Shown: one piece after another, positions 36,644-44,719 of the stretch | Position numbering within the stretch: position 1 is the stretch's first letter | How the letters are laid out: the number at the start of each line of letters is the position of its first letter | Assembly: GCF_018130215.1 (NCBI RefSeq) | Contig: NZ_JAFCKQ010000004.1 | Coordinates: 1-64,000 of the forward strand | Direction of reading: 5' to 3' | DNA length: 64,000 nt | Source of the DNA: Bradyrhizobium jicamae | Lineage (GTDB): Bacteria > Pseudomonadota > Alphaproteobacteria > Rhizobiales > Xanthobacteraceae | Made by a program: the position numbers and the translations under genes | Notes under the pieces: model-generated | The model's database searches: none | Told to the model about the DNA's origin: nothing | The model's input: the letters and a program-made list of their open reading frames with translations, nothing else

Positions 36644-37777
36644 TCACTCCACGCTCCGTCTCCAGTAGCCCGTGCCGAGCTTGCCGGTGATCACGGCAAT
36701 GGTGTCGTGGACTTCGTAGGATCCGCCGTCTCTGTAGTCTCCCGGCAGCCCCTTGAGCGCGTGCAGCGCCCAGTGGCCATTCGCGAAGGTGACCGTGCCC
36801 TCATGCGGTCGCGCGGAGCCGCCTTCGGCGTGGAACCTGTAGGTGCCGTCGCCCATGATCTGCCAGATCCAGCGTGACTGGCGATGGCCGCTCGGCACCA
36901 TGATCTCCCAGGTGCCGACCAGTGCCGGGTCGATGGCGGCGACAACAGGCGCGACCGGTACGGGCATCGCATTGGCCTGCGCCGCGTTCGCTTCGCCGGC
37001 CGGCGGCAGGCCCGCAAGATAGATCGCCTTGCGCGACAGCGAGCCGTAGACGAACGGCTGCTGCTCGTTCCGTGTCGCCTCCATCACGTCGTCGCGGACG
37101 TTGCGGAACATGAATGTGACCTCGACACCCGGCGTTGCGATGTTGCGCAGCAGGGCCGCGGTGAACGGGCTGTTGCGGCCGTCGCCGTCGAGCGCGGTGG
37201 TGCCGTCGCGCGCGGCGTAGGCGACCAGCACGTTGCCGACCGGCTCGATCCGGCCGAGGCCACTGGTCGGCGCCGCGCGCGTTGCGAGCGCGCGGTTCAT
37301 CTTCGCAGCGAACGGATTGTTGCGGCAGGCATCGAGGATGACGAGGCCGAGGCTCGTGGTCGAGGAGACCTGCAGCATCACGCTCTGCAGGCTGACGGCC
37401 TCGTTCGCCGCATCGGTATCGCGCTTAAGTTCGGCATCGACCGGGATCAGCCAGTTCTCGCCGTTGATCTCCATGCCGTGGCCGGCGAAATACACCGCGG
37501 CCATGCCGGCGCCGGCGGCATCGCGGCCGAGCGCGATCAGGCTGCGGCGCATCTCGTCGAAGGTGCCGTTGGCGATGAAGGTTACGGCAAAGCCGAGGCG
37601 CTTCAGCGCCGCGGCGACGTCGGCGGCGTCATTGGGCGGATTGGGCAGCGCCGGCACGCTTCTGTAGGCGCCGTTACCGATCACCAGCGCGACCCGCTTC
37701 CCGTCGGCTGCGGCCGATGCGGAGCCGGCAAGCGTCGCGACGACGGCCAATCCCGAAACAAACTCGCGGCGGTTCAT
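36644..37777 (-). CDS. Caspase-fold peptidase with twin-arginine signal
   Basis: A 377-residue exported protein of the metacaspase/caspase C14 group. The N-terminus MNRREFVSGLAVVATLAG is a Tat-type signal (NRREF then a hydrophobic stretch), cleaved near SASAA. The p20-like domain has the catalytic pair H100 (YFAGHGME) and C151 (LDACRNNPF), both intact. After a Pro/Ala linker, residues about 285-377 form a second beta-rich domain (VGTWEIMVPSGHRQSRWIW) that resembles a lipocalin-like or ligand-binding module. Bacterial caspase-like proteins often lie in regulated-death or signalling contexts; none is evident here. The neighbours are unrelated. Confidence 0.9.
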   Translation of the reverse strand: MNRREFVSGLAVVATLAGSASAAADGKRVALVIGNGAYRSVPALPNPPNDAADVAAALKRLGFAVTFIANGTFDEMRRSLIALGRDAAGAGMAAVYFAGHGMEINGENWLIPVDAELKRDTDAANEAVSLQSVMLQVSSTTSLGLVILDACRNNPFAAKMNRALATRAAPTSGLGRIEPVGNVLVAYAARDGTTALDGDGRNSPFTAALLRNIATPGVEVTFMFRNVRDDVMEATRNEQQPFVYGSLSRKAIYLAGLPPAGEANAAQANAMPVPVAPVVAAIDPALVGTWEIMVPSGHRQSRWIWQIMGDGTYRFHAEGGSARPHEGTVTFANGHWALHALKGLPGDYRDGGSYEVHDTIAVITGKLGTGYWRRSVE

Positions 37778-37850
37778 GCTGTGCCCGATCGGACGTGACG
37801 GGCATATGGTACAGCAGCCGGCGCGAACCAGCCATGGAAATGGGGGTGTG

Positions 37851-39092
37851 TCAGGCCACCGCCCGCTTCGCCGTCGGCGCCCAGACGTTCGGAGGCGCCG
37901 GCTCCGCTGGCAGCAGCCTGGTGCCCGGGACGCCCGCGATCGTCATCGTGATCTCGTGGATATCCTGCATCGAGCGGCTCATCGAGAAGCGCGGATAGAG
38001 TTCGTTGAAGGTCGCCGCGTTTGCCAGCCGGGCGGCTACGGGATCGGCCAGCAGTGCCTCGACCGCGGCGGCGACGCTGGCCGTGCCTTGCTGGCCGAAC
38101 GTGTAGGGGGCGAGGTGCGGCATGTGCGTCGTCGAGAAGCTGTTGGCGTCGAACACCGGCACGGTGCCGGCGCTGAGTGCAAAGAACACGCGGTCGTGCA
38201 CCGACTGATCGACATTGGGATTGAGCGAGACGGCCCCGAGGTAGCTGCCGAGACCCTCGCGCATCGCGTCGAACGTCATCGCGCCGAGCTTGCGCGCCTG
38301 CCGTCCGGTGCAGTCGAGGTGCTCCCAGCCGCCGCCGATGATATCGACGGGGTAGTCGGCGAGCGCGGCGCCGACCTCGCAGGTGCGTACCGCGCGCGTG
38401 TAGTTGTCGAGCCGCGTGAGGATCGCGTTGAACACGTCGCCGCCCGGCGTCAGGTAGACCAGATGCTCGGCGGCAACCGTGCGGATGATCTCGGGAAACG
38501 TGCTGCAGAACTTGCCCTGCGCTTCAGCGATCGCGTCGAACAGGATGGCGAACAGCTTCGGCGGCAGCGTCTTGCGGTAGGTGCGTTCCAGTTCCGCCGG
38601 ATTCCAGCCCGACTTGGCGAACACCAGCCGGCCGTTGCGCTTGTCGGGCGGCATGCCGCCAAAGAAGCCGGGATCGGGAATGCCCATATGGGTCGCGAAC
38701 ACGGCGCCGGTTCGCAAATGGTCGCGGTTGAACGCGGCATGGTCCGGAAACACGTAGCCGTGCACGGCATAGCGGCTCTGGAGCGTATGCCGCCGCGCAA
38801 AATAGCAGGGGTGATCGCAGAACCAGGTGAAGACGGGGATCTGTGCCACGTCCCACAGCAACTGGCCGTCCTTGGTGTGGATTTCGAGCCCGATGCCGGA
38901 GAAGCCGATCGCCATCGTCTCGGCCTTCCGCGGCAACAGGGCGTTGATCCGGGCGCCAAAATCGGGGGCCAGAAGATCGACCATCTGCACCTCGTGCCCG
39001 AGCCGGTCGAACTCGGCGGCGGCCATCGCCAGGATGCCGCGGAGCGAATCGTAGGTCGTGTGGCTTGAGTAGAGGACGCAGATCACGGACAT
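37851..39092 (-). CDS. CgeB-like glycosyltransferase
   Basis: A 413-residue protein with a Rossmann-type N-terminus (VICVLYSSHTTYDSLRGILA) and a C-terminal GT-B-like end (SLNPNVDQSVHDRVFFALSA, then GTVPVFDAN) as in CgeB / DUF3880-type transferases. It is not a recognised nucleotide-sugar type. The start at 39092 follows GAGG. It is divergent from a UDP-galactopyranose mutase gene across 212 bp, so both may contribute to a cell-surface glycan that contains galactofuranose. That link is inferred from position only. Confidence 0.72.
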   Translation of the reverse strand: MSVICVLYSSHTTYDSLRGILAMAAAEFDRLGHEVQMVDLLAPDFGARINALLPRKAETMAIGFSGIGLEIHTKDGQLLWDVAQIPVFTWFCDHPCYFARRHTLQSRYAVHGYVFPDHAAFNRDHLRTGAVFATHMGIPDPGFFGGMPPDKRNGRLVFAKSGWNPAELERTYRKTLPPKLFAILFDAIAEAQGKFCSTFPEIIRTVAAEHLVYLTPGGDVFNAILTRLDNYTRAVRTCEVGAALADYPVDIIGGGWEHLDCTGRQARKLGAMTFDAMREGLGSYLGAVSLNPNVDQSVHDRVFFALSAGTVPVFDANSFSTTHMPHLAPYTFGQQGTASVAAAVEALLADPVAARLANAATFNELYPRFSMSRSMQDIHEITMTIAGVPGTRLLPAEPAPPNVWAPTAKRAVA

Positions 39093-39304
39093 ATGGAAAA
39101 ACCTCGCCGCTTGTTGCTGTTGGTTCGCGCGCGGGCAATATCCGCGCATGCTGTTCGTTGAACGGGCGAGGTCGCCGTTCCGGGCACGAAATTATCCGTC
39201 GCTTAACCAAATTCTCCGCCCGAAGTCGGCCGCCACGCCGTTGAAGCTCCGTCGGGATGTCGTGGCGGGCCACCGCCCGGACCGGCGTGCGGGGTCGGAG
39301 CCAC

Positions 39305-40516
39305 ATGCAGCTTGATCATTTCGACGTCGTCGTGGTGGGCGCGGGCTTCTTCGGCGCTGTCATCGCCGAGCAGGTGGCGAACCGGCTCGGCAGGAACGTC
39401 TGCGTGCTCGACCGTCGCCAGCATATCGGCGGCAACGCCTATTCGGAGGTAGATCCCGAGAGCGGCGTCGAGGTGCACCGCTACGGCACCCACATCTTCC
39501 ACACCAACTCGGAAGTGGTGTGGCGCTATCTGCACCGCTTTACCGACTTCACCGACTACCGACATCGCGTCTTCACGGTTGCGAACGGCCGCGTCTATTC
39601 GATGCCGATCAATCTCGCGACGGTCTGCGCCGCGTTCGGCCGGATCATGACGCCGCAAGAGGCGCGCGAGATGATCGCGGCCGAGGCCCGGGCCCACACC
39701 GAAGCGCACGGCGCATCCGACGTCCGCAACCTCGAGGACAAGGCGATCGCCTCGGTCGGCCGCACGCTCTACGATCTGCTGATCCGCGGCTATACGAGGA
39801 AGCAGTGGCAGACCGATCCGCGCGAGCTCTCGGCCGACATCATCGGCCGCCTGCCGGTCCGCTTCACCTTCGACGACCGCTATTTCGCCGACCGCTACGA
39901 GGGCATGCCGGTCGACGGTTACACCGCGATATTCCGCCGGATGCTCAGCCATCCCAGAATCTCCGTCCGGCTCGGCGTCGACTATTTCGGCATGGCCGAT
40001 CGCATCACGCCGCGACAGCTCGTCATTTACACCGGAGCGATCGACCGCTTCTTCGAGTATCGCTGCGGCCATCTTGGCTGGCGCACGGTCGACCTCGCGC
40101 GCGAGGTGCACGACGTCGCCGACTTCCAGGGCGCCGCCGTCATCAACTACGCCGATGCCGACGTGCCGTTCACCCGCATCCACGAGTTCCGCCATCTGCA
40201 CCCGGAGCGCAGCCATGCGCCGCGGACGACGATCTACCGGGAGTATTCCCGCTTCGCCGGCCGCGACGACGAGCCTTATTACCCGATCAACACCGCCGCC
40301 GACCGCGCCATGCTCGCCTCCTATCACGCCATGACCGCCTCGCATCCGAACGTGATCTTCGGCGGCAGGCTCGGCTCCTACAAATATCTCGACATGCATC
40401 AGGCGATCGGGGCCGCACTGAAGACGTTCGAGCACGAAGTCGAGCCGTTCTTCCAGGGTGCGCGTCAGCGCGACGCGGCCACGCACGGCCCAGCCCTGTC
40501 TCCGTTATCGGCCTGA
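39305..40516 (+). CDS. glf: UDP-galactopyranose mutase
   Basis: A 403-residue flavoprotein that converts UDP-galactopyranose to UDP-galactofuranose for surface polysaccharides. The FAD fold VVVGAGFFGAVIAEQ is followed by RRQHIGGNAYSEVD, the classic glf sequence, and HRYGTHIFHTNSEVVW. IRGYTRKQWQTDPRELSADI and the substrate-binding YRHRVFTV segment are as in known mutases. The ATG at 39305 puts the FAD motif near the start. The C-terminal part (VINYADADVPFTRIHEFRHL) is complete. Galactofuranosyltransferases are not visible nearby apart from the divergent CgeB-like gene. Confidence 0.95.
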   Translation: MQLDHFDVVVVGAGFFGAVIAEQVANRLGRNVCVLDRRQHIGGNAYSEVDPESGVEVHRYGTHIFHTNSEVVWRYLHRFTDFTDYRHRVFTVANGRVYSMPINLATVCAAFGRIMTPQEAREMIAAEARAHTEAHGASDVRNLEDKAIASVGRTLYDLLIRGYTRKQWQTDPRELSADIIGRLPVRFTFDDRYFADRYEGMPVDGYTAIFRRMLSHPRISVRLGVDYFGMADRITPRQLVIYTGAIDRFFEYRCGHLGWRTVDLAREVHDVADFQGAAVINYADADVPFTRIHEFRHLHPERSHAPRTTIYREYSRFAGRDDEPYYPINTAADRAMLASYHAMTASHPNVIFGGRLGSYKYLDMHQAIGAALKTFEHEVEPFFQGARQRDAATHGPALSPLSA

Positions 40517-40537
40517 TCCCGGCCTCGAGCAAACGTC

Positions 40538-40573
40538 AAAAGGCCCACCGTCCGGACCGGACGATGGGCCTTT
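40538..40573. terminator. Bidirectional terminator
   Basis: A hairpin with AAAGGCCCA on the left and TGGGCCTTT on the right plus inner CGTCCG/CGGACG pairs. It separates the mutase from a converging small secreted gene. Confidence 0.85.
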
Positions 40574-40586
40574 GCGCTTGCCTGCC

Positions 40587-40868
40587 TTACCACTGCCGGT
40601 AGATGCCGGTCAGCGTGCCGTTGTTGTTGCCTTCAGGTCCGACATCACCCTGCGACGAACTCGGCTCCGGGTGGTTGGCGCCGTTCAAACCATACCAGCC
40701 CGGCCGGGCCGGATAATACATCGCGCCCGGCTGGACCGGCTCATAGCGTGGTCCGGCATTTCGCCAACCCGGATTGCCGTACTGATAGTAATAGCCTTGT
40801 GCCGAGGCGCCCGCCGTCGTTGCGAGCAGCGCGGCTGCGACCAGAGACAGGATTTTGATCTTCTGCAT
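40587..40868 (-). CDS. Small secreted Tyr/Gly/Pro-rich protein
   Basis: A 93-residue protein: signal peptide (ILSLVAAALLATTAGASA, cleavage before QGYYY) and a mature part rich in Tyr, Gly, Pro and Asn (GYYYQYGNPGWRNAG and NGANHPEPSSSQGDVG). No cysteine is present. The composition suggests an unstructured or adhesive exported peptide. I know no named family. AAGGAG lies close upstream of the start. Confidence 0.75.
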   Translation of the reverse strand: MQKIKILSLVAAALLATTAGASAQGYYYQYGNPGWRNAGPRYEPVQPGAMYYPARPGWYGLNGANHPEPSSSQGDVGPEGNNNGTLTGIYRQW

Positions 40869-41311
40869 TCACAAGCTCCTTGCTGTGTCGCGACCAACAA
40901 CCGCCGCAGAGGAGCGTTCCCGGCTTCCGGTCAACGTGAATGCGATGTGATCGGGAAGTTCTGCTGCGGGAACGGGCGCGAACTGCGGCGCGGGGATCGG
41001 CAAACGAGCATTGCGTCCTGCGCCGGCCCGCTATGCCGTATCGGATATAACGGCTCGGCCTGCATGTCCGCGCGTGGTGCTTTTCGGAAAAGAAGCCCGC
41101 CGACCGGGCGGGCAAAGGTTTCAGGGAGGAAGCGCTCTGGAGAACGCCAGGCTCCAATGTGCTCGATTCGGAGGATGATGCTAAGATAGTATAACTACTG
41201 TCATCAGCGTCGGCGCCAATGCGGATGCTCTCCGGCCCCGGAGGGCGGCGGTTGCCGGGAGCGTCCACCCAAGCTGCGCCGGATCGTGCGCCAACAAACT
41301 GGAGACAATTC
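40869..41311. other. Long gap with one hairpin
   Basis: About 440 bp between divergent genes. No good reading frame is present. A 7-bp stem at 41095-41101 / 41107-41113 (loop GACCG) is followed on the minus strand by TTCTTTT, so it resembles a minus-strand terminator with no annotated gene ahead of it. A short RNA between about 41190 and 41085 is possible. Confidence 0.4.
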
Positions 41312-42613
41312 ATGAGCATGTCCGGCATTTTCGCGCGCGTCGTCGCAGGGATCGGCGCTGGCGCGCTGGCATGGCGGAAAATGCAGGGCGAGCAGCCCAA
41401 CCCCGCCTGGGGCTCCGCGCCGCGGATTCCGGCGGCAAAATCGCAAGGTGCGATCCCGACGTTGAAGATGCCGACGGCGAGGGGCTGGAACAAGGGCGAG
41501 AAGCCGACCGCGGCGCCCGGGCTTAAGGTTAATGCATTTGCGACGGATCTCGACCATCCGCGCTGGATCAACGTGCTGCCCAACGGCGATGTGCTGATCG
41601 CCGAGTCGACGCAGATCGCGGGCACGCCGCGCACCGTCTTCCACTACGCGATGCAGGCGACGATGCGGCGCGCCGCGGCGCTCGGCATCAGCGCCAACCG
41701 CATCACGCTGCTGCGCGATCGCGATGGCGACGGCGTCGCCGAGACGCGCGGCGCCTTCATGGAAGGGCTCAGCCAGCCATTCGGCATGGCGCTGATCGGC
41801 GACACCTTCTATGTCGGCAACACCGACGGTGTCGTCGCATTTCCCTATGTCGCCGGCGCTGACGGCATCACTGCGCCGGGACGCACGCTCGTCACCTTCA
41901 AGCCCGCCGGGCACTGGACCCGAAGCCTGCTGCCGAACGCCGACGGTACAAAACTCTATGCCGGCGTCGGCTCGCTATCCAACATCGCCGAGATGGGCAT
42001 GGAGGTCGAAGAGGGGCGCGCTGCGATCTACGAACTCGATCTCGTTGCCGGCACCAGCCGCATCTTCGCCGGCGGTCTGCGCAATCCCGTGGGGCTGGCG
42101 TGGGAGCCGAACAGCAACGTACTCTGGACCGTCGTCAACGAGCGCGACGGCATCGGCGACGAGACGCCGCCCGACTATCTGACCTCGGTGCGCGACGGCG
42201 GCTTCTACGGCTGGCCCTATTGCTACTGGGGTCAGACGGTGGACGATCGCGTGCCGCAGGATCCGGCGATGGTCGCCAGCGCGATCCGGCCGGACTACGC
42301 GCTCGGCGGCCACACCGCCTCGCTCGGGCTGTGCTGGATGCCTTCGGGCACGCTGCCGGGCTTTCCGGACGGCATGGCGATCGGCCAGCACGGCTCGTGG
42401 AATCGTTCGACGCTGTCGGGCTACAAGGTGGTGTTCGTGCCATTCGAGCAGGGACGTCCCTCAGGGCCCCCGCGCGACATCCTCTCGGGCTTCCTCGCGC
42501 CCGACGAGAAGTTCTCCTACGGCCGCCCGGTCGGCGTCGCTCTCGGCCCCGACCGCTCGCTGCTGGTGGCCGACGACGTCGGCAACGTGATCTGGCGCGT
42601 GACGGGGGCTTAA
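41312..42613 (+). CDS. Sorbosone-dehydrogenase-like beta-propeller protein
   Basis: A 433-residue protein of the L-sorbosone dehydrogenase / PQQ-dependent aldose dehydrogenase superfamily. A short membrane-like or signal N-terminus (FARVVAGIGAGALAW) precedes a six-bladed beta-propeller: DLDHPRWINVLPNGDVLIAE, RDRDGDGVAE, QPFGMALIGDTFYVGNTD and AGGLRNPVGLAWEPNSNVLW are typical blades, and a GQHGSWNRS block is near the end. Such proteins oxidise sugars or aldehydes in the periplasm, if PQQ is bound; PQQ binding cannot be confirmed here. GGAGA lies eight bases before the start. Confidence 0.87.
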   Translation: MSMSGIFARVVAGIGAGALAWRKMQGEQPNPAWGSAPRIPAAKSQGAIPTLKMPTARGWNKGEKPTAAPGLKVNAFATDLDHPRWINVLPNGDVLIAESTQIAGTPRTVFHYAMQATMRRAAALGISANRITLLRDRDGDGVAETRGAFMEGLSQPFGMALIGDTFYVGNTDGVVAFPYVAGADGITAPGRTLVTFKPAGHWTRSLLPNADGTKLYAGVGSLSNIAEMGMEVEEGRAAIYELDLVAGTSRIFAGGLRNPVGLAWEPNSNVLWTVVNERDGIGDETPPDYLTSVRDGGFYGWPYCYWGQTVDDRVPQDPAMVASAIRPDYALGGHTASLGLCWMPSGTLPGFPDGMAIGQHGSWNRSTLSGYKVVFVPFEQGRPSGPPRDILSGFLAPDEKFSYGRPVGVALGPDRSLLVADDVGNVIWRVTGA

Positions 42614-42628
42614 GACGTTACGCGAAGC

Positions 42629-43078
42629 TCAGCGCCGCCTCCCGATCGATTGCATGAAGCTGCGGTCGGCCTGCGGCAGAGCGTCGGTCCACGCCGGCTC
42701 GTCGCCGGGCTCGGGCAGTACGTGGCCGAACTCGATCATCAGGCGCGGCTGCAGCTCGTTGAGGTAAACCCAGACCGCGCGCTTGCCGTCGACATCGGCG
42801 GCCAGCGCGACGGCATCGGCCATCAGGCGGATCATCCGCGTCTTGTCGACCGTCGCGCGGCCTGATCGGATGTGGCCATAGACGAAGATGTGGTCGTGGG
42901 CGACCGGGGCGCCGCCCATGAACCAGTTGCCGGGCGCGACCTCGTTGAAGATGACCTGCGCAAAGTAACTGGGCGCGCCCGTCACCTCGGAGTGGATCCG
43001 GGTGATTTCACCTGCAATCCTGCTCTTCTGCTCCGCGCTGAGGCGCCCCTGCGCGCTGGTGCAATAATAGGTCGGCAT
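42629..43078 (-). CDS. Tautomerase superfamily protein, cis-3-chloroacrylate dehalogenase-like
   Basis: A 149-residue tautomerase of the cis-CaaD / Cg10062 size class. After removal of Met the catalytic Pro1 leads PTYYCTSAQG. His28 (TRIHSEV), Arg70 and Arg73 (IRSGRAT) match the cis-CaaD numbering exactly; Tyr104 (WVYLNEL) and Glu115 (LMIEFGH) match Tyr103 and Glu114 after one added residue. All six cis-CaaD active-site residues are thus present. cis-CaaD removes chloride from cis-3-chloroacrylate; Cg10062 has the same residues and low dehalogenase activity, so the set shows chemistry potential, not the substrate. It is the last gene of a four-gene cluster. Confidence 0.85.
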   Translation of the reverse strand: MPTYYCTSAQGRLSAEQKSRIAGEITRIHSEVTGAPSYFAQVIFNEVAPGNWFMGGAPVAHDHIFVYGHIRSGRATVDKTRMIRLMADAVALAADVDGKRAVWVYLNELQPRLMIEFGHVLPEPGDEPAWTDALPQADRSFMQSIGRRR

Positions 43079-43186
43079 CGGCGTGACCTCACTGCTGGGA
43101 TTTGGCCGTCCATCCCCAGCATCGGCCCGAATTCGTCGCCGTCAAGAGCATGGCATCGCCCGGCACGAGCGATCCCATCTGCGGCG

Positions 43187-44041
43187 TCAGCGGGGCAGAA
43201 ACTCGCGGATCGCCTGCGCAATCTCGGCGGCGTGGGTTTCCAGTGCGAAGTGGCCCGTGTCGAGCAAGCGGACCATCGCGCGCGGATTGTCGCGCTTGAA
43301 CGCCTCGGCACCGGGCGGCAGGAAGAACGGATCGTTCCTGCCCCATATCGCCAGCAACGGCGGCTGACGGGTGCGGAAATAATTCTGGAATGCCGGATAG
43401 AGCGCGACGTTGCTCTTGTAGTCGCCGAACAGATCGAGCTGCACGTCATGGGCGCCCGGACGCGCCATGTAGTAGTTGTCGAGGTTCTGGCCGTCCGGTG
43501 ACACGCTCTCCGGATCGGCGACGCCGTGGGTGTATTGCCAGCGCGTGGTTTGCGGCGAGAGGAAGGCGCGCAGGGCGTCGCGGTTCGCAGGCGACGGGTC
43601 CTGCCAATAGGCGCGGATCGGAGTCCAGCCGTCGCTCAGGCCTTCCTCATAGGCATTGCCGTTCTGCGAGATGACGGCGGTGATCCGCTCCGGATGCTTC
43701 AGGGCCAGGCGGAAGCCGGTGGGCGCGCCATAGTCGAAGACGTAGATTGCGAAGCGGTCGAATCCGATCACCTCGGTGAAGCGATCGATTACGCCGGCGA
43801 TAGCGTCGAACGTGTATTTGAATTTGTCCCGCGCCGGCATGTCCGACTGGCCGAAGCCGGGAAGATCGGGTGCCACGATGTGGAATCTGTCGGCGAGCTG
43901 CGGGATCAGATCGCGGAACATGTGCCCCGCGCTCGGGAAGCCGTGCAGCAACAGCAGCTTCGGTGCGCCTGGCGATCCGGCCTCGCGATAGAACACCGTG
44001 AAACCATCGACGTCGGCAAAGCGGTATTTGACCTCTGACAT
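43187..44041 (-). CDS. Alpha/beta hydrolase with aspartate nucleophile (haloalkane-dehalogenase/epoxide-hydrolase-like)
   Basis: A 284-residue alpha/beta hydrolase. The nucleophile elbow reads YVFDYGAPTG, with Asp103 where esterases have Ser; this is the residue used by haloalkane dehalogenases, epoxide hydrolases and fluoroacetate dehalogenase. HGFPSAGHMFRDLIP is the oxyanion-loop block, and the catalytic histidine is in LDTGHFALE. The cap domain (about 130-210) is of the epoxide-hydrolase kind. The substrate is not fixed by the sequence. It is followed 108 bp later by the cis-CaaD-like tautomerase, so both could act on halogenated or epoxide compounds. Confidence 0.85.
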   Translation of the reverse strand: MSEVKYRFADVDGFTVFYREAGSPGAPKLLLLHGFPSAGHMFRDLIPQLADRFHIVAPDLPGFGQSDMPARDKFKYTFDAIAGVIDRFTEVIGFDRFAIYVFDYGAPTGFRLALKHPERITAVISQNGNAYEEGLSDGWTPIRAYWQDPSPANRDALRAFLSPQTTRWQYTHGVADPESVSPDGQNLDNYYMARPGAHDVQLDLFGDYKSNVALYPAFQNYFRTRQPPLLAIWGRNDPFFLPPGAEAFKRDNPRAMVRLLDTGHFALETHAAEIAQAIREFLPR

Positions 44042-44086
44042 CTGTCACTCCTTGTGATCGTGGTTCGGCGGCGAGGTTCGGGACGG

Positions 44087-44686
44087 TCAGGAATTGGCTT
44101 GCTTGGTATGCCGGCTGAACATCTCGGGCTTGAGATAGAGCAGCAGCGCGCAACAGACGGTGGCGAAACCCGCGAGCGGAATGAACGGTGCGATCGCGGC
44201 GCCGGCAGCGAAGACGAGCACCGCGAGCAATGTCCTTCGCTGCGCCAATGTCCGCGCCCGCGGCGAGATCACGGTCTGGTCGGCCTGCTGCAGCACTGCG
44301 CGCTCGAAGGCGAGATAGGCGAGATCGATCAGGAGGAAGATCACCGCATAGACGACGACCGGTGCCGCCGCCATGTGCGATCGCGCGACCCAGGCGGTCG
44401 CAAACGGCAGCAGCGAGACGGCGAAGAGATGCGCGAAGTTCAGCCAGATCAGGCGCGGCGTCGGTTGCCGAACGAGGTGCAGCAAATGATGGTGATTGAC
44501 CCAGATTACCGCGATGAAGAGGTAGCTCGCCGCGTAGCTGATCGCGGTCGGCCACAGCGGCAGCAGGTCGGCGAGCGCCGAGCCGTCCGGCGGCTTCAAC
44601 TCGAGCACCATCACCGTGATGATCACTGCGATCACGGCGTCGGAAAACGCGCCGAGCCGGTCGGCCGACACCTGCTTCTCGTTCAT
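44087..44686 (-). CDS. TMEM175-family channel-like membrane protein
   Basis: A 199-residue six-helix membrane protein (DUF1211). The first helix carries RLGAFSDAVIAVIITVMVLE, the FSD signature of TMEM175, whose bacterial members are potassium channels with a tetrameric pore and a simple selectivity filter. The second helix block HHHLLHLVRQPTPRLIWLNF follows. The bacterial form has one repeat, as here. It lies 45 bp upstream of the Asp-nucleophile hydrolase gene and 33 bp after another hydrolase gene, so it is part of the cluster. Confidence 0.9.
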   Translation of the reverse strand: MNEKQVSADRLGAFSDAVIAVIITVMVLELKPPDGSALADLLPLWPTAISYAASYLFIAVIWVNHHHLLHLVRQPTPRLIWLNFAHLFAVSLLPFATAWVARSHMAAAPVVVYAVIFLLIDLAYLAFERAVLQQADQTVISPRARTLAQRRTLLAVLVFAAGAAIAPFIPLAGFATVCCALLLYLKPEMFSRHTKQANS

Positions 44687-44719
44687 GGCAGCTCTCCTGT
44701 CCTGAATTGCGCAAACCGT

